DNA of 20,369 nucleotides, from the NCBI GenBank assembly GCA_031258915.1, contig JAIRMD010000026.1, positions 1 to 20,369 of the forward strand, given 5' to 3'. The translations under genes and the position numbers were made by a program. The number at the start of each line of letters is the position of its first letter. Position 1 is the stretch's first letter. Shown here one piece after another: positions 6,768 through 15,754 of this stretch. Below the pieces are notes generated by a model. That model saw nothing but the letters and a program-made list of their open reading frames with translations. It had not been told where the DNA came from and ran no database searches. The DNA is from Prevotellaceae bacterium. Its GTDB lineage: Bacteria; Bacteroidota; Bacteroidia; Bacteroidales; UBA932.

Positions 6768-7748
6768 ATGTCTTCTGCTATACTCCTCGTAAACGTTGGC
6801 TCCCCAAAAAATGCCTCGCGGCGCGAGGTGGCAAAATTTCTGCTCCGCTACCTAAACGACAAGCGGGTGGTTAGCCTGCCGCTTTGGGCGCGGATGCTAT
6901 TAGTCAACGGCGTTATCATTCCTTCGCGGTTAGGCAAATCGGCAAAGCGCTACAGGGAATTTTTTGCAGGCGCTCCCCTTACGCTTCTGCACCACGCGCA
7001 GGCGCTGGAGCAGAAGCTCAACGAGCTGCTGCTGCCACACGGGCACAAAGCGTTTGTCGCCATGCAGCACAGCCAGCCTACGCTGCCCTGCGTGCTGCGC
7101 AAAATCAAGGAGGAAGGCTTCGAGAGGGTAACGCTCGTCCCGCTGTTCCCGCAGTACGCCGAGGCCACAAGCGGCTCGGTAGCGGCCAAATTTCGCCGGG
7201 AGCTGGGGCGGTGGAAGGCGCTGCCGGAGGCATCCGCTGTGGAGAGCTTTTACAGCCACCCGGCGTACATTCGCGCGGTGGTGGGCACGCTGCGCGGGTA
7301 CGACGCTGGCAGCTACGACCATGTTGTCTTTTCCTACCACTCGCTGCCGATGACCCACGTAGCGTGCGCCAAGGGTACGCCGCGCTGCTACCCCACCGCC
7401 TGCGAAGCAACCTCGCGGCTGGTGGCCGAGCAGCTGAAGCTCGACGGATGCCGCTACAGCGTCGCCTACCAGTCGCGCATGCTGCCGCACGAGTGGCTCG
7501 GCCCCTCCACCGACGACGTGCTGGCAACGCTGGCGGGCGAGGGGAAAAAGCGCGTGCTGCTGCTCTCGCCCGGCATAGTTGCCGATTGCCTCGAAACCGT
7601 CCACGAGCTGGTGCGCGAAAGCCGCGCGCTGTTCCTCGCCTGCGGAGGCCACACGCTCGACATCGCGCCATGCCTCAACAGCAGCGATGAGTGGGTGGAA
7701 GCGCTAATGGCAATTGCCGGCGTGAGCATCAACTCCAGCTTTGCATAA
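6768..7748 (+). CDS. hemH: Ferrochelatase
   Basis: Inserts Fe2+ into a porphyrin in the last or near-last step of haem synthesis. The 326 residues match the family length. AILLVNVGSP opens the first Rossmann-like half. The catalytic His is H191 in VVFSYHSLP, and E276 lies in SPGIVADCLETVHEL, the conserved metal-channel segment. Family signatures TLVPLFPQYAEATSGS and YQSRMLPHEWLGPSTDD are present. The usual AMRYGxP stretch reads AMQHSQP, a local variation. No [2Fe-2S] C-terminal extension. Third gene of the ruvX operon, 7 bases after the M23 gene. A small hairpin follows at 7758-7775. Confidence 0.94.
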   Translation: MSSAILLVNVGSPKNASRREVAKFLLRYLNDKRVVSLPLWARMLLVNGVIIPSRLGKSAKRYREFFAGAPLTLLHHAQALEQKLNELLLPHGHKAFVAMQHSQPTLPCVLRKIKEEGFERVTLVPLFPQYAEATSGSVAAKFRRELGRWKALPEASAVESFYSHPAYIRAVVGTLRGYDAGSYDHVVFSYHSLPMTHVACAKGTPRCYPTACEATSRLVAEQLKLDGCRYSVAYQSRMLPHEWLGPSTDDVLATLAGEGKKRVLLLSPGIVADCLETVHELVRESRALFLACGGHTLDIAPCLNSSDEWVEALMAIAGVSINSSFA

Positions 7749-7757
7749 GCCAGCATG

Positions 7758-7775
7758 CTTCGGAAAACACCGAAG
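7758..7775 (+). terminator. Possible weak terminator after hemH
   Basis: CTTCGG (7758-7763), a 6-base loop AAAACA and CCGAAG (7770-7775) form a perfect 6-bp stem, followed by TACTTTCT rather than a true T-run. It is the only hairpin between hemH and the gltB promoter. Confidence 0.35.
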
Positions 7776-7923
7776 GTACTTTCTGAAAAAAAACAAATGC
7801 AAAGGCGAGCTGCGTTAACACTAATACCAGCTAAAAGTTAGATGAAAATTCCGGATTTCCAAGCGCTCGCGCATAAAAAATGTTTTTTACAGCGGCCGCT
7901 GCTTGCACCCGCCCCGTCAAGGA

Positions 7924-7955
7924 TTTCCAATTTTCAGAAAAAATCCTTACCTTTG
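7924..7955 (+). promoter_or_regulatory. gltB promoter
   Basis: TTTC (7924-7927), a 20-base spacer and TACCTTTG (7948-7955) fit the Bacteroidales consensus with one -33 mismatch. Initiation near 7962 gives a leader of about 22 bases to ATG 7984 and rules out an upstream in-frame start at 7903. Confidence 0.6.
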
Positions 7956-7983
7956 CACCTCAGTAAATCTAAAATTTCTTCAC

Positions 7984-10900
7984 ATGAATTTCACCGGCTC
8001 CGGGCTGTACGACCCTCGCTACGATCACGATTCGTGCGGCGTGGGGTTAGTGGTTAACCTTCACGCGGCAAAAACGCACGATACCGTAGATAAGGGCTTG
8101 AAGCTGCTCGAAAACATGGTGCACCGCGGCGCAGAGGGCGCCGACCCGCTCACGGGCGACGGCGCGGGCATTATGCTGCACATTCCCCACGAATTTATTT
8201 TGCTCAACGGCATCCCCGTGCCCGAAAGAGGGCGCTACGGAACGGGGCTGGCATTCTTATCAAAGGATGCCGCCAAGCAGCGGCGTGCGCTGGCTGCGAT
8301 ACGGGCGGAGGCCGAAAGTCGAGGCTTCTCGCTGCTCGCCGTGCGCGACGTGCCGGTCAACAGCGCCATTCTGGGCGCAGGCTCGTCGGCTACGGAGCCG
8401 GCGGTGAAGCAGCTCTTTTTGGTTGATAAAGACGGCAAAAACGAGCTGGACGTAAGGCTCTACACCCTGCGCAAAGCTACCGAGCGCAGGCTCGCGCGGG
8501 AGGAGTGCTACGTGGCGAGCCTCTCCACAAAGGATATTGTTTACAAGGGTATGCTCACCTCGCACCAGCTGCGCGAGTACTTTCCGGATTTGAGCAGCCC
8601 CTACTTCACCAGCGGCATTGCGCTGGTGCACTCGCGGTTTAGCACCAACACGTTTCCCAAGTGGGAGCTGGCGCAGCCGTTCCGCTACCTTGGGCACAAC
8701 GGCGAGATCAACACCATACGCAGCAACCGCGAGTGGATGAAGGCGCGCGAGGAGCAGCTGAGCTCCGAAAATTTTTCCAGCATCGGGGACGTGCTGCCCA
8801 TCGTGGAGGAGGGCATGAGCGACAGCGCCTCGCTGGACAACGCGCTGGAGTTTTTCGTCATGTCGGGCATGCCGCTCCACAGGGCGCTCTCCATGCTCAT
8901 CCCCGAAAGCTGGAACAGCAAAAACCTCATCTCGCCTGCGCTAAAGGCGTTCTACGAGTTCAACTCCATTGCCTTTGAGCCGTGGGACGGGCCTGCCACG
9001 CTCCTCTTCTTTGACGGCCGCTACGCCGGCGGCATGCTCGACCGCAACGGGCTGCGCCCGGCGCGGTACGTCATCACCCACAGCAATACGCTGGTGATGG
9101 CATCCGAAACGGGCGTGCTCACCTTCGACCCCTCCGAAATCCGCGAAAATGGAAAGCTGCAGCCCGGCAAAATCCTGCTGGTGGACACCGAGCAGGGGCG
9201 CATCCTCCGCGACGAAGAGCTCAAAAACGCGCTGGCCGGCGAGCACCCCTACGAGCAGTGGCTGCAATCCTACCGCCTGGAGCTCGACAAAATAACCTCC
9301 GGGCGGAGCGCTACGCAGGCGCTAAAGGACTACCCTGCGCTACTCCAAGCGTTCTGCTACACCAAAGAGGAGGTGGAAAAGCTCATCATCCCGATGTGCG
9401 ACGAGGGCAAGGAGCCGGTCGGCTCAATGGGCAACGATGCTCCGCTGGCGGCGCTGTCGAGCCGGCCGCAGAACCTGTTCCGCTACTTCCGGCAGCAGTT
9501 TGCCCAGGTTACCAACCCGCCCATCGACCCCATACGCGAGGAGCTGGTGATGTCGCTCACCGGCTACATCGGCACGTTCGACCACAACCTCATCTCGCCC
9601 AACCCCGACCTCTGCAAAATGATACGGCTCAAAAGCCCGGTGCTCACCAACCGCGACTTCGACATTCTTTGCCACATCGAGTACAAGGGATTTCGCTCCT
9701 GCACCATCCCCATGCTTTACGACGTAAAGGCGGGCGCAAAGGGGCTTGGCGAAGCCATTGACAGCGCCCGCCAAGCGGCGGAAAAAGCCGTAGGCGAAGG
9801 CTACAACTACATTATCCTTAGCGACAGGGGTATTACGGAGGAAAAAGCGCCCATCCCGTCGCTGCTGGCGCTCTCGGCGGTGCACCACCACCTGATAGAC
9901 GCTCGCAAGCGCGTGCAGGCAGGCCTGATTGTGGAGAGCGCCGAGCCGCGCGAGGTAATGCACTTTGCCCTCCTGCTCGGCTTTGGGGCGAGCGCCGTTA
10001 ACCCCTACATGGCCTACGCGGTCATTGACAGCCAAATCAAAAACGGCGAGCTGCGCCTCGACTTCGCCACCGCCGAAAAGCGCTACATCAAGGCCATCGA
10101 CAAGGGGCTGCTGAAGATTATGTCGAAGATGGGCATCTCGACGATGCGCAGCTACATCGGGGCAAAAATTTTCGAGGCTATCGGCATTTCGGAAGAGCTG
10201 TCGAAGAAGTACTTTGGCGGCGTTACCACCAAAATTGGCGGCGTTGACCTCGAAGATATCGCCCGGCAGCAGGAGCTGCTGCTCAGGCAGGCGTTCGACC
10301 CGGAAAACGACGGACTCCCGCGCAGCGAAGGCTTTTACGCCTACCGCAGGGAGGGCGAAGTGCACGCGTGGAACCCCGAAACCATATCCAAGCTGCAGCT
10401 CGCCACGCGGCAGAGGTCGTACGCGAAGTTCAAGGAGTACACCGCCGCCGTTGACGGCAAAAGCAGCCCCATCTTCATTCGCGATCTGCTCGCGTTTGAG
10501 GCCGCAGGCAAAGCCGCGCCTATACCCCTCGGCGAGGTTGAGCCGAAGGAAGCCATTGCGCGGCGATTCGTTACCGGCGCCATGTCCTTTGGGTCGATAA
10601 GCAAAGAGGCGCACGAGGCAATGGCGGTGGCCATGAACAAGCTGGGCGGAAAAAGCAACACCGGCGAGGGCGGCGAGGATGCCGAGCGCTTCAAGCCGCG
10701 ACCCGACGGCTCGTCGGCGCGGAGCGCCATAAAGCAGGTGGCCTCGGGGCGATTTGGCGTTACCGCCGAGTACTTGGTCAACGCCGACGAAATACAGATT
10801 AAAGTGGCGCAGGGCGCAAAGCCCGGCGAGGGCGGCCAGCTGCCCGGCTTTAAGGTGGACGAGGTGATAGCCCGAACGCGGCACTCTATCCCCGGCATAT

Positions 10901-12480
10901 CGCTCATCTCCCCCCCACCCCACCACGACATTTACTCTATTGAGGACTTGGCGCAGCTCATTTTCGACCTCAAAAACGTCAACCCCGAAGCGCGAATATC
11001 CGTGAAGCTGGTGTCGGAAAGCGGCGTGGGCACCATTGCCGCCGGCGTTGCCAAGGCAAAGGCCGACATGATTATCATCAGCGGCGGCGAAGGCGGCACG
11101 GGGGCTAGCCCCATGAGCTCCATAAAGTACGCAGGCCTCCCCACCGAAATTGGCCTTGCCGAAACCCAGCAAACGCTCGTGGCCAATAACCTGCGCTCGC
11201 AGGTCGTGCTCCAAGCCGACGGGCAGCTCAAAACAGGGCGCGACATCGTCATCGCCGCCCTGCTGGGCGCAGAGGAGTACGGATTTGCCACCAGCGCCCT
11301 GATTGTGCTGGGATGCGTGATGATGCGCAAGTGCCACGTAAACACCTGCCCTGTGGGCGTTGCCACGCAGGACGAGCGGTTGAGGGCGCGGTTTAAGGGC
11401 AAAGAGGAGTACCTGCTCAACTTCTTCCTCTTTTTGGCGGAAGAGGTGCGCGAGCACCTTGCGCAGCTGGGGTTCCGCTCGCTCAACGAAATTATCGGGA
11501 GGGCAGATTTGCTCCGGCAGGATGCCCAAAAGTTTGCCGGCAACCCCAAGATCGCCAAGGTTGACCTCTCCCGCCTGATACACTTTCCGGAGGAGGCAAA
11601 AAAATACCCCATCCGAAATACCAAGCGGCAGGAGCACCTAATAGCCAACGTCCTCGACAGGCAGCTGCTGCAAGCGGCGGCGCCGGCTGTGGACAGCGGC
11701 GCACCGGTAGCGCTGCATCACCCCATCCGCAACACCGACAGGGCTACAGGCGCTATGCTTTCGGGCGCAGTTGCCAAAAAGTACGGCAACGCCGGCCTGC
11801 CCGACGGCACCATTACCTGCCGCTTTACAGGCTCGGCAGGGCAAAGCTTCGGCGCTTTCCTCGCGGCGGGGATCACCTTCAGGCTGGAGGGCGACACCAA
11901 CGACTACCTCGGCAAGGGCTTGTCGGGCGGAAGAATAGTGGTAACGCCGCCTGCCGGTAGCGTTTTTGCCCCAGAGGAAAACGTGATTGCAGGAAATACG
12001 CTGCTCTACGGCGCTACCGCCGGCGAGGTGTACATCAACGGTCGCGTGGGCGAGCGCTTCTGCGTGCGCAACAGCGGCGCCACTGCGGTGGTCGAAGGCA
12101 CAGGCGACCACTGCTGCGAGTACATGACGGGCGGATGCGCCGTAGTACTCGGAACCGTTGGGCGAAACTTTGCCGCCGGCATGAGCGGCGGCGTGGCCTA
12201 CGTCTGGAACAAAGACCAAAACTTCGACTTCTTCTGCAACATGGAGATGGTAGAGCTCTCGCTGGTGGACGAATCCTCCGACCGGAAAGAGCTCAAAGAT
12301 CTGCTCAAAAAGCACCTGCACTACACCGGTAGCCCGCTCGCAAAGCAAATGTTAGGCAGCTGGAGCGAAGTAGTAGAGCAGTTCATCAAGGTAACCCCCA
12401 TAGAGTACAAAAAAATCCTGCACGACCGCAAATCGGAGGCGCTAAAGGCAAAGATTGCAAGCGTGGAGAGGGATTACTAA
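7984..12480 (+). CDS. gltB: Glutamate synthase large (alpha) subunit
   Basis: Converts 2-oxoglutarate and glutamine to two glutamates. The class II glutamine amidotransferase domain comes first: DHDSCGVGL gives C18 as nucleophile after propeptide removal, with the NGEIN loop (LGHNGEINTIRSNR) further on. The central and FMN-binding synthase domains follow (about 450-1190), with GAMSFGSISKEAHEAMA and SGGEGGTGASP. C1111, C1117 and C1122 have the 6- and 5-residue spacing of the 3Fe-4S site (CHVNTCPVGVATQ). The C-terminal GXGXG beta-helix spans about 1240-1440. Total length is 1498 aa, as expected for a bacterial alpha subunit. I chose ATG 7984 because homologues begin a few residues before GLYDPRYDHDSCG. 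No beta subunit (gltD) lies on either side, which is unusual. Confidence 0.97.
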   Translation: MNFTGSGLYDPRYDHDSCGVGLVVNLHAAKTHDTVDKGLKLLENMVHRGAEGADPLTGDGAGIMLHIPHEFILLNGIPVPERGRYGTGLAFLSKDAAKQRRALAAIRAEAESRGFSLLAVRDVPVNSAILGAGSSATEPAVKQLFLVDKDGKNELDVRLYTLRKATERRLAREECYVASLSTKDIVYKGMLTSHQLREYFPDLSSPYFTSGIALVHSRFSTNTFPKWELAQPFRYLGHNGEINTIRSNREWMKAREEQLSSENFSSIGDVLPIVEEGMSDSASLDNALEFFVMSGMPLHRALSMLIPESWNSKNLISPALKAFYEFNSIAFEPWDGPATLLFFDGRYAGGMLDRNGLRPARYVITHSNTLVMASETGVLTFDPSEIRENGKLQPGKILLVDTEQGRILRDEELKNALAGEHPYEQWLQSYRLELDKITSGRSATQALKDYPALLQAFCYTKEEVEKLIIPMCDEGKEPVGSMGNDAPLAALSSRPQNLFRYFRQQFAQVTNPPIDPIREELVMSLTGYIGTFDHNLISPNPDLCKMIRLKSPVLTNRDFDILCHIEYKGFRSCTIPMLYDVKAGAKGLGEAIDSARQAAEKAVGEGYNYIILSDRGITEEKAPIPSLLALSAVHHHLIDARKRVQAGLIVESAEPREVMHFALLLGFGASAVNPYMAYAVIDSQIKNGELRLDFATAEKRYIKAIDKGLLKIMSKMGISTMRSYIGAKIFEAIGISEELSKKYFGGVTTKIGGVDLEDIARQQELLLRQAFDPENDGLPRSEGFYAYRREGEVHAWNPETISKLQLATRQRSYAKFKEYTAAVDGKSSPIFIRDLLAFEAAGKAAPIPLGEVEPKEAIARRFVTGAMSFGSISKEAHEAMAVAMNKLGGKSNTGEGGEDAERFKPRPDGSSARSAIKQVASGRFGVTAEYLVNADEIQIKVAQGAKPGEGGQLPGFKVDEVIARTRHSIPGISLISPPPHHDIYSIEDLAQLIFDLKNVNPEARISVKLVSESGVGTIAAGVAKAKADMIIISGGEGGTGASPMSSIKYAGLPTEIGLAETQQTLVANNLRSQVVLQADGQLKTGRDIVIAALLGAEEYGFATSALIVLGCVMMRKCHVNTCPVGVATQDERLRARFKGKEEYLLNFFLFLAEEVREHLAQLGFRSLNEIIGRADLLRQDAQKFAGNPKIAKVDLSRLIHFPEEAKKYPIRNTKRQEHLIANVLDRQLLQAAAPAVDSGAPVALHHPIRNTDRATGAMLSGAVAKKYGNAGLPDGTITCRFTGSAGQSFGAFLAAGITFRLEGDTNDYLGKGLSGGRIVVTPPAGSVFAPEENVIAGNTLLYGATAGEVYINGRVGERFCVRNSGATAVVEGTGDHCCEYMTGGCAVVLGTVGRNFAAGMSGGVAYVWNKDQNFDFFCNMEMVELSLVDESSDRKELKDLLKKHLHYTGSPLAKQMLGSWSEVVEQFIKVTPIEYKKILHDRKSEALKAKIASVERDY

Positions 12481-12578
12481 GGAGTGCGAAATTATAAAAC
12501 CGGAGGGAGGATTGCCGCCCATTTTGTCGAGAAAAATAAGCCGTCTGCCGCAGATTTTCCGGCGCTTGCAGGGTAACC

Positions 12579-12611
12579 GTTGACACCAAGGGCAAGCAAA
12601 GCGTAATTTTG
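12579..12611 (+). promoter_or_regulatory. Promoter of the antiporter gene
   Basis: GTTG (12579-12582), a 21-base spacer and TAATTTTG (12604-12611) match the Bacteroidales consensus with one -33 mismatch. The ATG at 12659 lies about 40 bases beyond the expected start site. The other bases between gltB and this gene (12481-12658) show no ORF. Confidence 0.55.
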
Positions 12612-12658
12612 CAGCAGACCTGTAACCATAATTTGCAGCTCATAATTTTCATAGATAA

Positions 12659-14392
12659 ATGACACATTTACCAGCATTAGTCGCCGACCTTGCCCTGATT
12701 TTGATTACCGCGGGCGTAGTAACCATCCTGTTCAAGTGGCTGCGGCAGCCGGTGGTGCTGGGGTATATTGTGGCAGGATTTTTGGTTGGGCCGCACATGC
12801 ACCTGATACCTTCGGTAACCGATGGCCACAGCGTGGCCACGTGGTCGGAAATTGGAATTATTTTCCTGCTGTTTGCCCTCGGGCTGGAGTTCAGGTTCAA
12901 GAAGCTGCTGGAGGTGGGCGGCGCCGCGCTGATAGCCGCCATTATCAACATGGGGGCAATGGTAGGCGTGGGGTACTTGGTGGGCCACCTGCTGGGGTGG
13001 AGCAGCATAGAAAGCATTTTTCTGGGTGGAATGATTTCTATGGCATCCACAACCATCATCATCAAGGCGTTTGCCGACTTGGGAAGGCAAAAGCAGCGCT
13101 TTGCGAACATCGTTTTTGGTATTCTGATAATCGAAGACATAGCGGCCATCCTCATGATGGTGCTGTTCTCCACCATTGCCGTGAGCAAAACGTTTGAGGG
13201 CATGCAGCTGGTATCGAGCCTGCTCAAGCTGATGTTTTTCATTGTGGTATGGTTTGTTGTCGGCATTTTTGTGGTCCCTCCCGTTTTGAAGCGGCTCAGG
13301 GGGTACTTGAACGACGAAACCCTGCTCATCGTTTCCTGCGGGTTGTGCCTGGGGATGGTGCTGCTGGCGCAGGCGGTTGGTTTTTCGGCTGCGTTGGGAG
13401 CGTTCATCATGGGGGTTATCCTGGCCGAAACGGTACAGGCAAAGCGAATTGAGCACTTGGTGCAGCCGCTCAAAAACCTGTTTGGCGCGGTATTTTTTGT
13501 ATCGGTCGGCATGATGATTGCCCCCAGCCTGATTGTAGCGCACATTGTCCCGATACTTATCCTGACAGCGGTTGTGCTGGTGGGGCGCATTATCTTTGCC
13601 ACGCTGGGTGTGCTCGCCTCGGGCGAAAGCCTCAAGGTATCCATGCAGGCCGGCTTTAGCCTTGCGCAGATAGGCGAATTCTCGTTCATCATCGCAACCC
13701 TGGGGATTCAGCTGGGGGTTATCAGCGATTTTATATACCCCGTGGTGGTGGCGGTGTCGGTCATCACAACCTTCACCACCCCTTACGGCATTAAGTACTC
13801 GGAGGTGGTTTACGGCAAAATCGAAAAGCGGGCGCCAAAAAAGTGGAGCAGGCTGCTCGCCGGCTACGCGCAGAGCAGGCAAAAGGCGGAGGACAACCCT
13901 TCGAACGGTTGGCTTGTGCTACTCAAAAGGCTGTTCGTACCGGTGCTGATATACTTTACGCTCGCCGTAGCCATAGTCATTCTGTCGAGGGTAATGCTTA
14001 TCCCTTTCATGCTGGAAGAGCTGCCCGACATGCTGGGAAAAATAGCAGCGGCGGCGCTGACCATACTCCTCATGTCGCCTTTCCTGTACGGCATCACCAG
14101 CAGGAGGCATTTGTTGAGCAGCAGCATATTTTTTAAGCTGCTAAAGGAAAACCACTTCAACAAGGGCGTTCTTATTCTGCTCAACCTCTCGCGCACGTTC
14201 CTGTGCGTTGTGCTGATACTGTCGGTGCTCCTTCCGCTCTTCCCCAAAGCCACCGGAGCGCTGATAGCCATTTCCATCCTGATAGCCATTTTTATTTCCT
14301 TCAACCCCCGCTACGAGCGGCAAACGAAAATGATAGAGGTCGCCTTTCGCGAAAACCTTAGCGGTGGCGGTAGAACGGAGGATGAGAGTTGA
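12659..14392 (+). CDS. CPA2 (KefB-type) monovalent cation:proton antiporter, no RCK domain
   Basis: A polytopic inner-membrane protein of 577 residues. Family features: QPVVLGYIVAGFLVGPH near residue 30, GIIFLLFALGLEF, GMISMASTTIIIKAF, FSAALGAFIMGVILAET and FFVSVGMMIAPSLI. About 12 helices form the exchanger core (residues 1-380). A further hydrophobic block of about five helices follows (about 420-555), as in Bacteroidetes KefB-like proteins. From memory, those proteins continue past the NPRYER region into a soluble TrkA-C/RCK-like regulatory domain of over 100 residues. Here the frame stops 20 residues after it, at SGGGRTEDES. So it looks short at the C-terminus or belongs to a form without the domain. 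It should exchange K+ or Na+ for H+. Convergent with the DUF4143 gene, with 80 bases between the stops. Confidence 0.9.
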   Translation: MTHLPALVADLALILITAGVVTILFKWLRQPVVLGYIVAGFLVGPHMHLIPSVTDGHSVATWSEIGIIFLLFALGLEFRFKKLLEVGGAALIAAIINMGAMVGVGYLVGHLLGWSSIESIFLGGMISMASTTIIIKAFADLGRQKQRFANIVFGILIIEDIAAILMMVLFSTIAVSKTFEGMQLVSSLLKLMFFIVVWFVVGIFVVPPVLKRLRGYLNDETLLIVSCGLCLGMVLLAQAVGFSAALGAFIMGVILAETVQAKRIEHLVQPLKNLFGAVFFVSVGMMIAPSLIVAHIVPILILTAVVLVGRIIFATLGVLASGESLKVSMQAGFSLAQIGEFSFIIATLGIQLGVISDFIYPVVVAVSVITTFTTPYGIKYSEVVYGKIEKRAPKKWSRLLAGYAQSRQKAEDNPSNGWLVLLKRLFVPVLIYFTLAVAIVILSRVMLIPFMLEELPDMLGKIAAAALTILLMSPFLYGITSRRHLLSSSIFFKLLKENHFNKGVLILLNLSRTFLCVVLILSVLLPLFPKATGALIAISILIAIFISFNPRYERQTKMIEVAFRENLSGGGRTEDES

Positions 14393-14414
14393 TTTTGTGC
14401 ATTTATCGCTCACT

Positions 14415-14436
14415 GGGGCGTTAGCATTTTTGCCCC
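14415..14436. terminator. Weak hairpin between convergent antiporter and DUF4143 genes
   Basis: GGGGC (14415-14419) and GCCCC (14432-14436) form a 5-bp stem with a 12-base loop containing TTTTT. It lies midway between two convergent stop codons and could serve both strands, but there is no strong U-tract after the stem. Confidence 0.3.
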
Positions 14437-14472
14437 TGTATTTCTCTGCAAAACCTCCATGGAGTTCGGATG

Positions 14473-15690
14473 CTACAATGCCGTAGAAAGGAAATCGCGT
14501 AAATGGATATGCCCTATTCCCTTGTGGGTATTTCCGGCAAATTCATCCAGCGACACCACCCATTTGGGGTAGTTGTCGTTGATTTTTTCCAGATTACCAA
14601 ACTCCCTGTCTATGGTAGATTGCTCCTGAAGCAGATAGCACACCTGCACGTAGATGTATTCTCCCCTGCGCTTGCCTACAAAGTCTATCTCTAAGTTCCG
14701 TAGCTGCCCCACCTTAACTTCATAATCGTTGTACAGCAGATGCTTATATACGGCATTTTCTATTATTTTTCCGATATCCGCCTGCTTGTACTCGAAAATG
14801 GCATTCCGCAGCCCCAAATCTTCAAAGTAGAACTTTTCGCCTGTTTCGAAGATTCTTTTCCCGACGATTTCCTGACGTCTAACCTTGTGCAGCAGGAATG
14901 CGTCGGTCAGGTAGTTCAGGTAGTGAATCACCTGAGAGGTTGCTATATCTACCTTCTGCTGCTTCAGGTAGCCGCTTATCCTCTTTGCAGAAAAAAGATG
15001 GCCGGTGTTATCGGCAAGGAAAAGAACTAAGTTCTCCAGAAATGCCGTATTCCGTACTTCGTGGCGTAGAATAACGTCCCTGTAAATCACCGTTGTATAA
15101 ACGCCTCTCAGGTAACCATAGATGATGTCATTGTCCCATTCGAGATGCTTCAGGTAAGGCAAGCCGCCATACCTGAGATACAGCATTAGCGATTTGTTGG
15201 TATTTCTCAGCTTGTGGAAGGTAAGAAATTCTCCGTATGACAAGCCAAGCACCTGAATTTCTATGTATCTGCCGCTCAGCATAGAGGCTAACTCTCCGCT
15301 CAGCATTGCGGCGTTGCTCCCTGTGCAGTATAAATCGTAAATTGGCTCTAAAAGCAGGCTCCTCATTGCTTTTTCGAATTGCGCTATTTCCTGTATTTCG
15401 TCTATCAGCACGTAGTTTTTCACGCCCTCTTTGGTCTGCTGATGCACGTAATCGTTCAGGTCAATCGCCGTTTTGATGTGCTCAAAGGAGAGGTGCTCCT
15501 TATTGATGTACAGCACATGAGCCGAGGGGTCTTTCTTTGTGATGTACTCGATGGTTTGCTTCAGGATACAGCTCTTCCCTACGCGCCGCTGGCCGGTAAG
15601 CACTTTAATAAGCTGCTTCCCTGCAAACGGCGTGATTTTGTCCTGATATTTTTTGCGGACAATTAAATCGTCTTGTTCTGTTTTCGGCAT
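14473..15690 (-). CDS. AAA+ ATPase with DUF4143 (AAA_14 / DUF4143 family)
   Basis: A 405-residue protein. Walker A is GQRRVGKS at residues 33-40, Walker B is YVLIDEIQ at 93-100, and a sensor-like YCTGSNAAML follows at about 121. The C-terminal half is DUF4143: it has a winged-helix-like stretch (about 235-270), then ENAVYKHL (E311), EIDFVGK (E334, D336) and YIYVQV (Q349), resembling a PD-(D/E)XK core in which the last E-x-K is altered to V-x-V/Q. These proteins are widespread, often multicopy, accessory ATPases of unproved role. The base composition is clearly more AT-rich than in the neighbours, which suggests a different history. TACATTTG at 15714-15707 lies just upstream, then the 39-bp palindrome array. 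Confidence 0.9.
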   Translation of the reverse strand: MPKTEQDDLIVRKKYQDKITPFAGKQLIKVLTGQRRVGKSCILKQTIEYITKKDPSAHVLYINKEHLSFEHIKTAIDLNDYVHQQTKEGVKNYVLIDEIQEIAQFEKAMRSLLLEPIYDLYCTGSNAAMLSGELASMLSGRYIEIQVLGLSYGEFLTFHKLRNTNKSLMLYLRYGGLPYLKHLEWDNDIIYGYLRGVYTTVIYRDVILRHEVRNTAFLENLVLFLADNTGHLFSAKRISGYLKQQKVDIATSQVIHYLNYLTDAFLLHKVRRQEIVGKRIFETGEKFYFEDLGLRNAIFEYKQADIGKIIENAVYKHLLYNDYEVKVGQLRNLEIDFVGKRRGEYIYVQVCYLLQEQSTIDREFGNLEKINDNYPKWVVSLDEFAGNTHKGIGHIHLRDFLSTAL

Positions 15691-15706
15691 ATACTACATT
15701 TTTTCG

Positions 15707-15714
15707 CAAATGTA
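15707..15714 (-). promoter_or_regulatory. Probable -7 box of the DUF4143 gene
   Basis: TACATTTG on the minus strand fits TAnnTTTG and sits 17 bases before ATG 15690. No clear TTTG is found 19-21 bases further upstream, so the promoter would be weak or activator-dependent. The palindrome array begins about 40 bases beyond it. Confidence 0.4.
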
Positions 15715-15754
15715 CAAATTATTTTCATATAAGCTATGTTTTTCGCAAAAAATA

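Noticed and set aside
7903..7983. Longer start for gltB
   Set aside because: The extra 27 codons lie across the -7 box of a good promoter and are unlike GltB N-termini, which begin just before the nucleophile cysteine.
9424..11637. Long minus-strand ORF of 737 codons inside gltB
   Set aside because: It is antisense to conserved gltB domains, with composition typical of a GC-rich shadow frame and no recognisable motif.
12481..12578. Terminator after gltB
   Set aside because: Only 3-4 bp stems (for example GCCG/CGGC) without a T-run are visible.
12649..13882. Minus-strand ORFs opposite the antiporter gene
   Set aside because: They mirror hydrophobic codons of the antiporter. The + strand protein has full family features.
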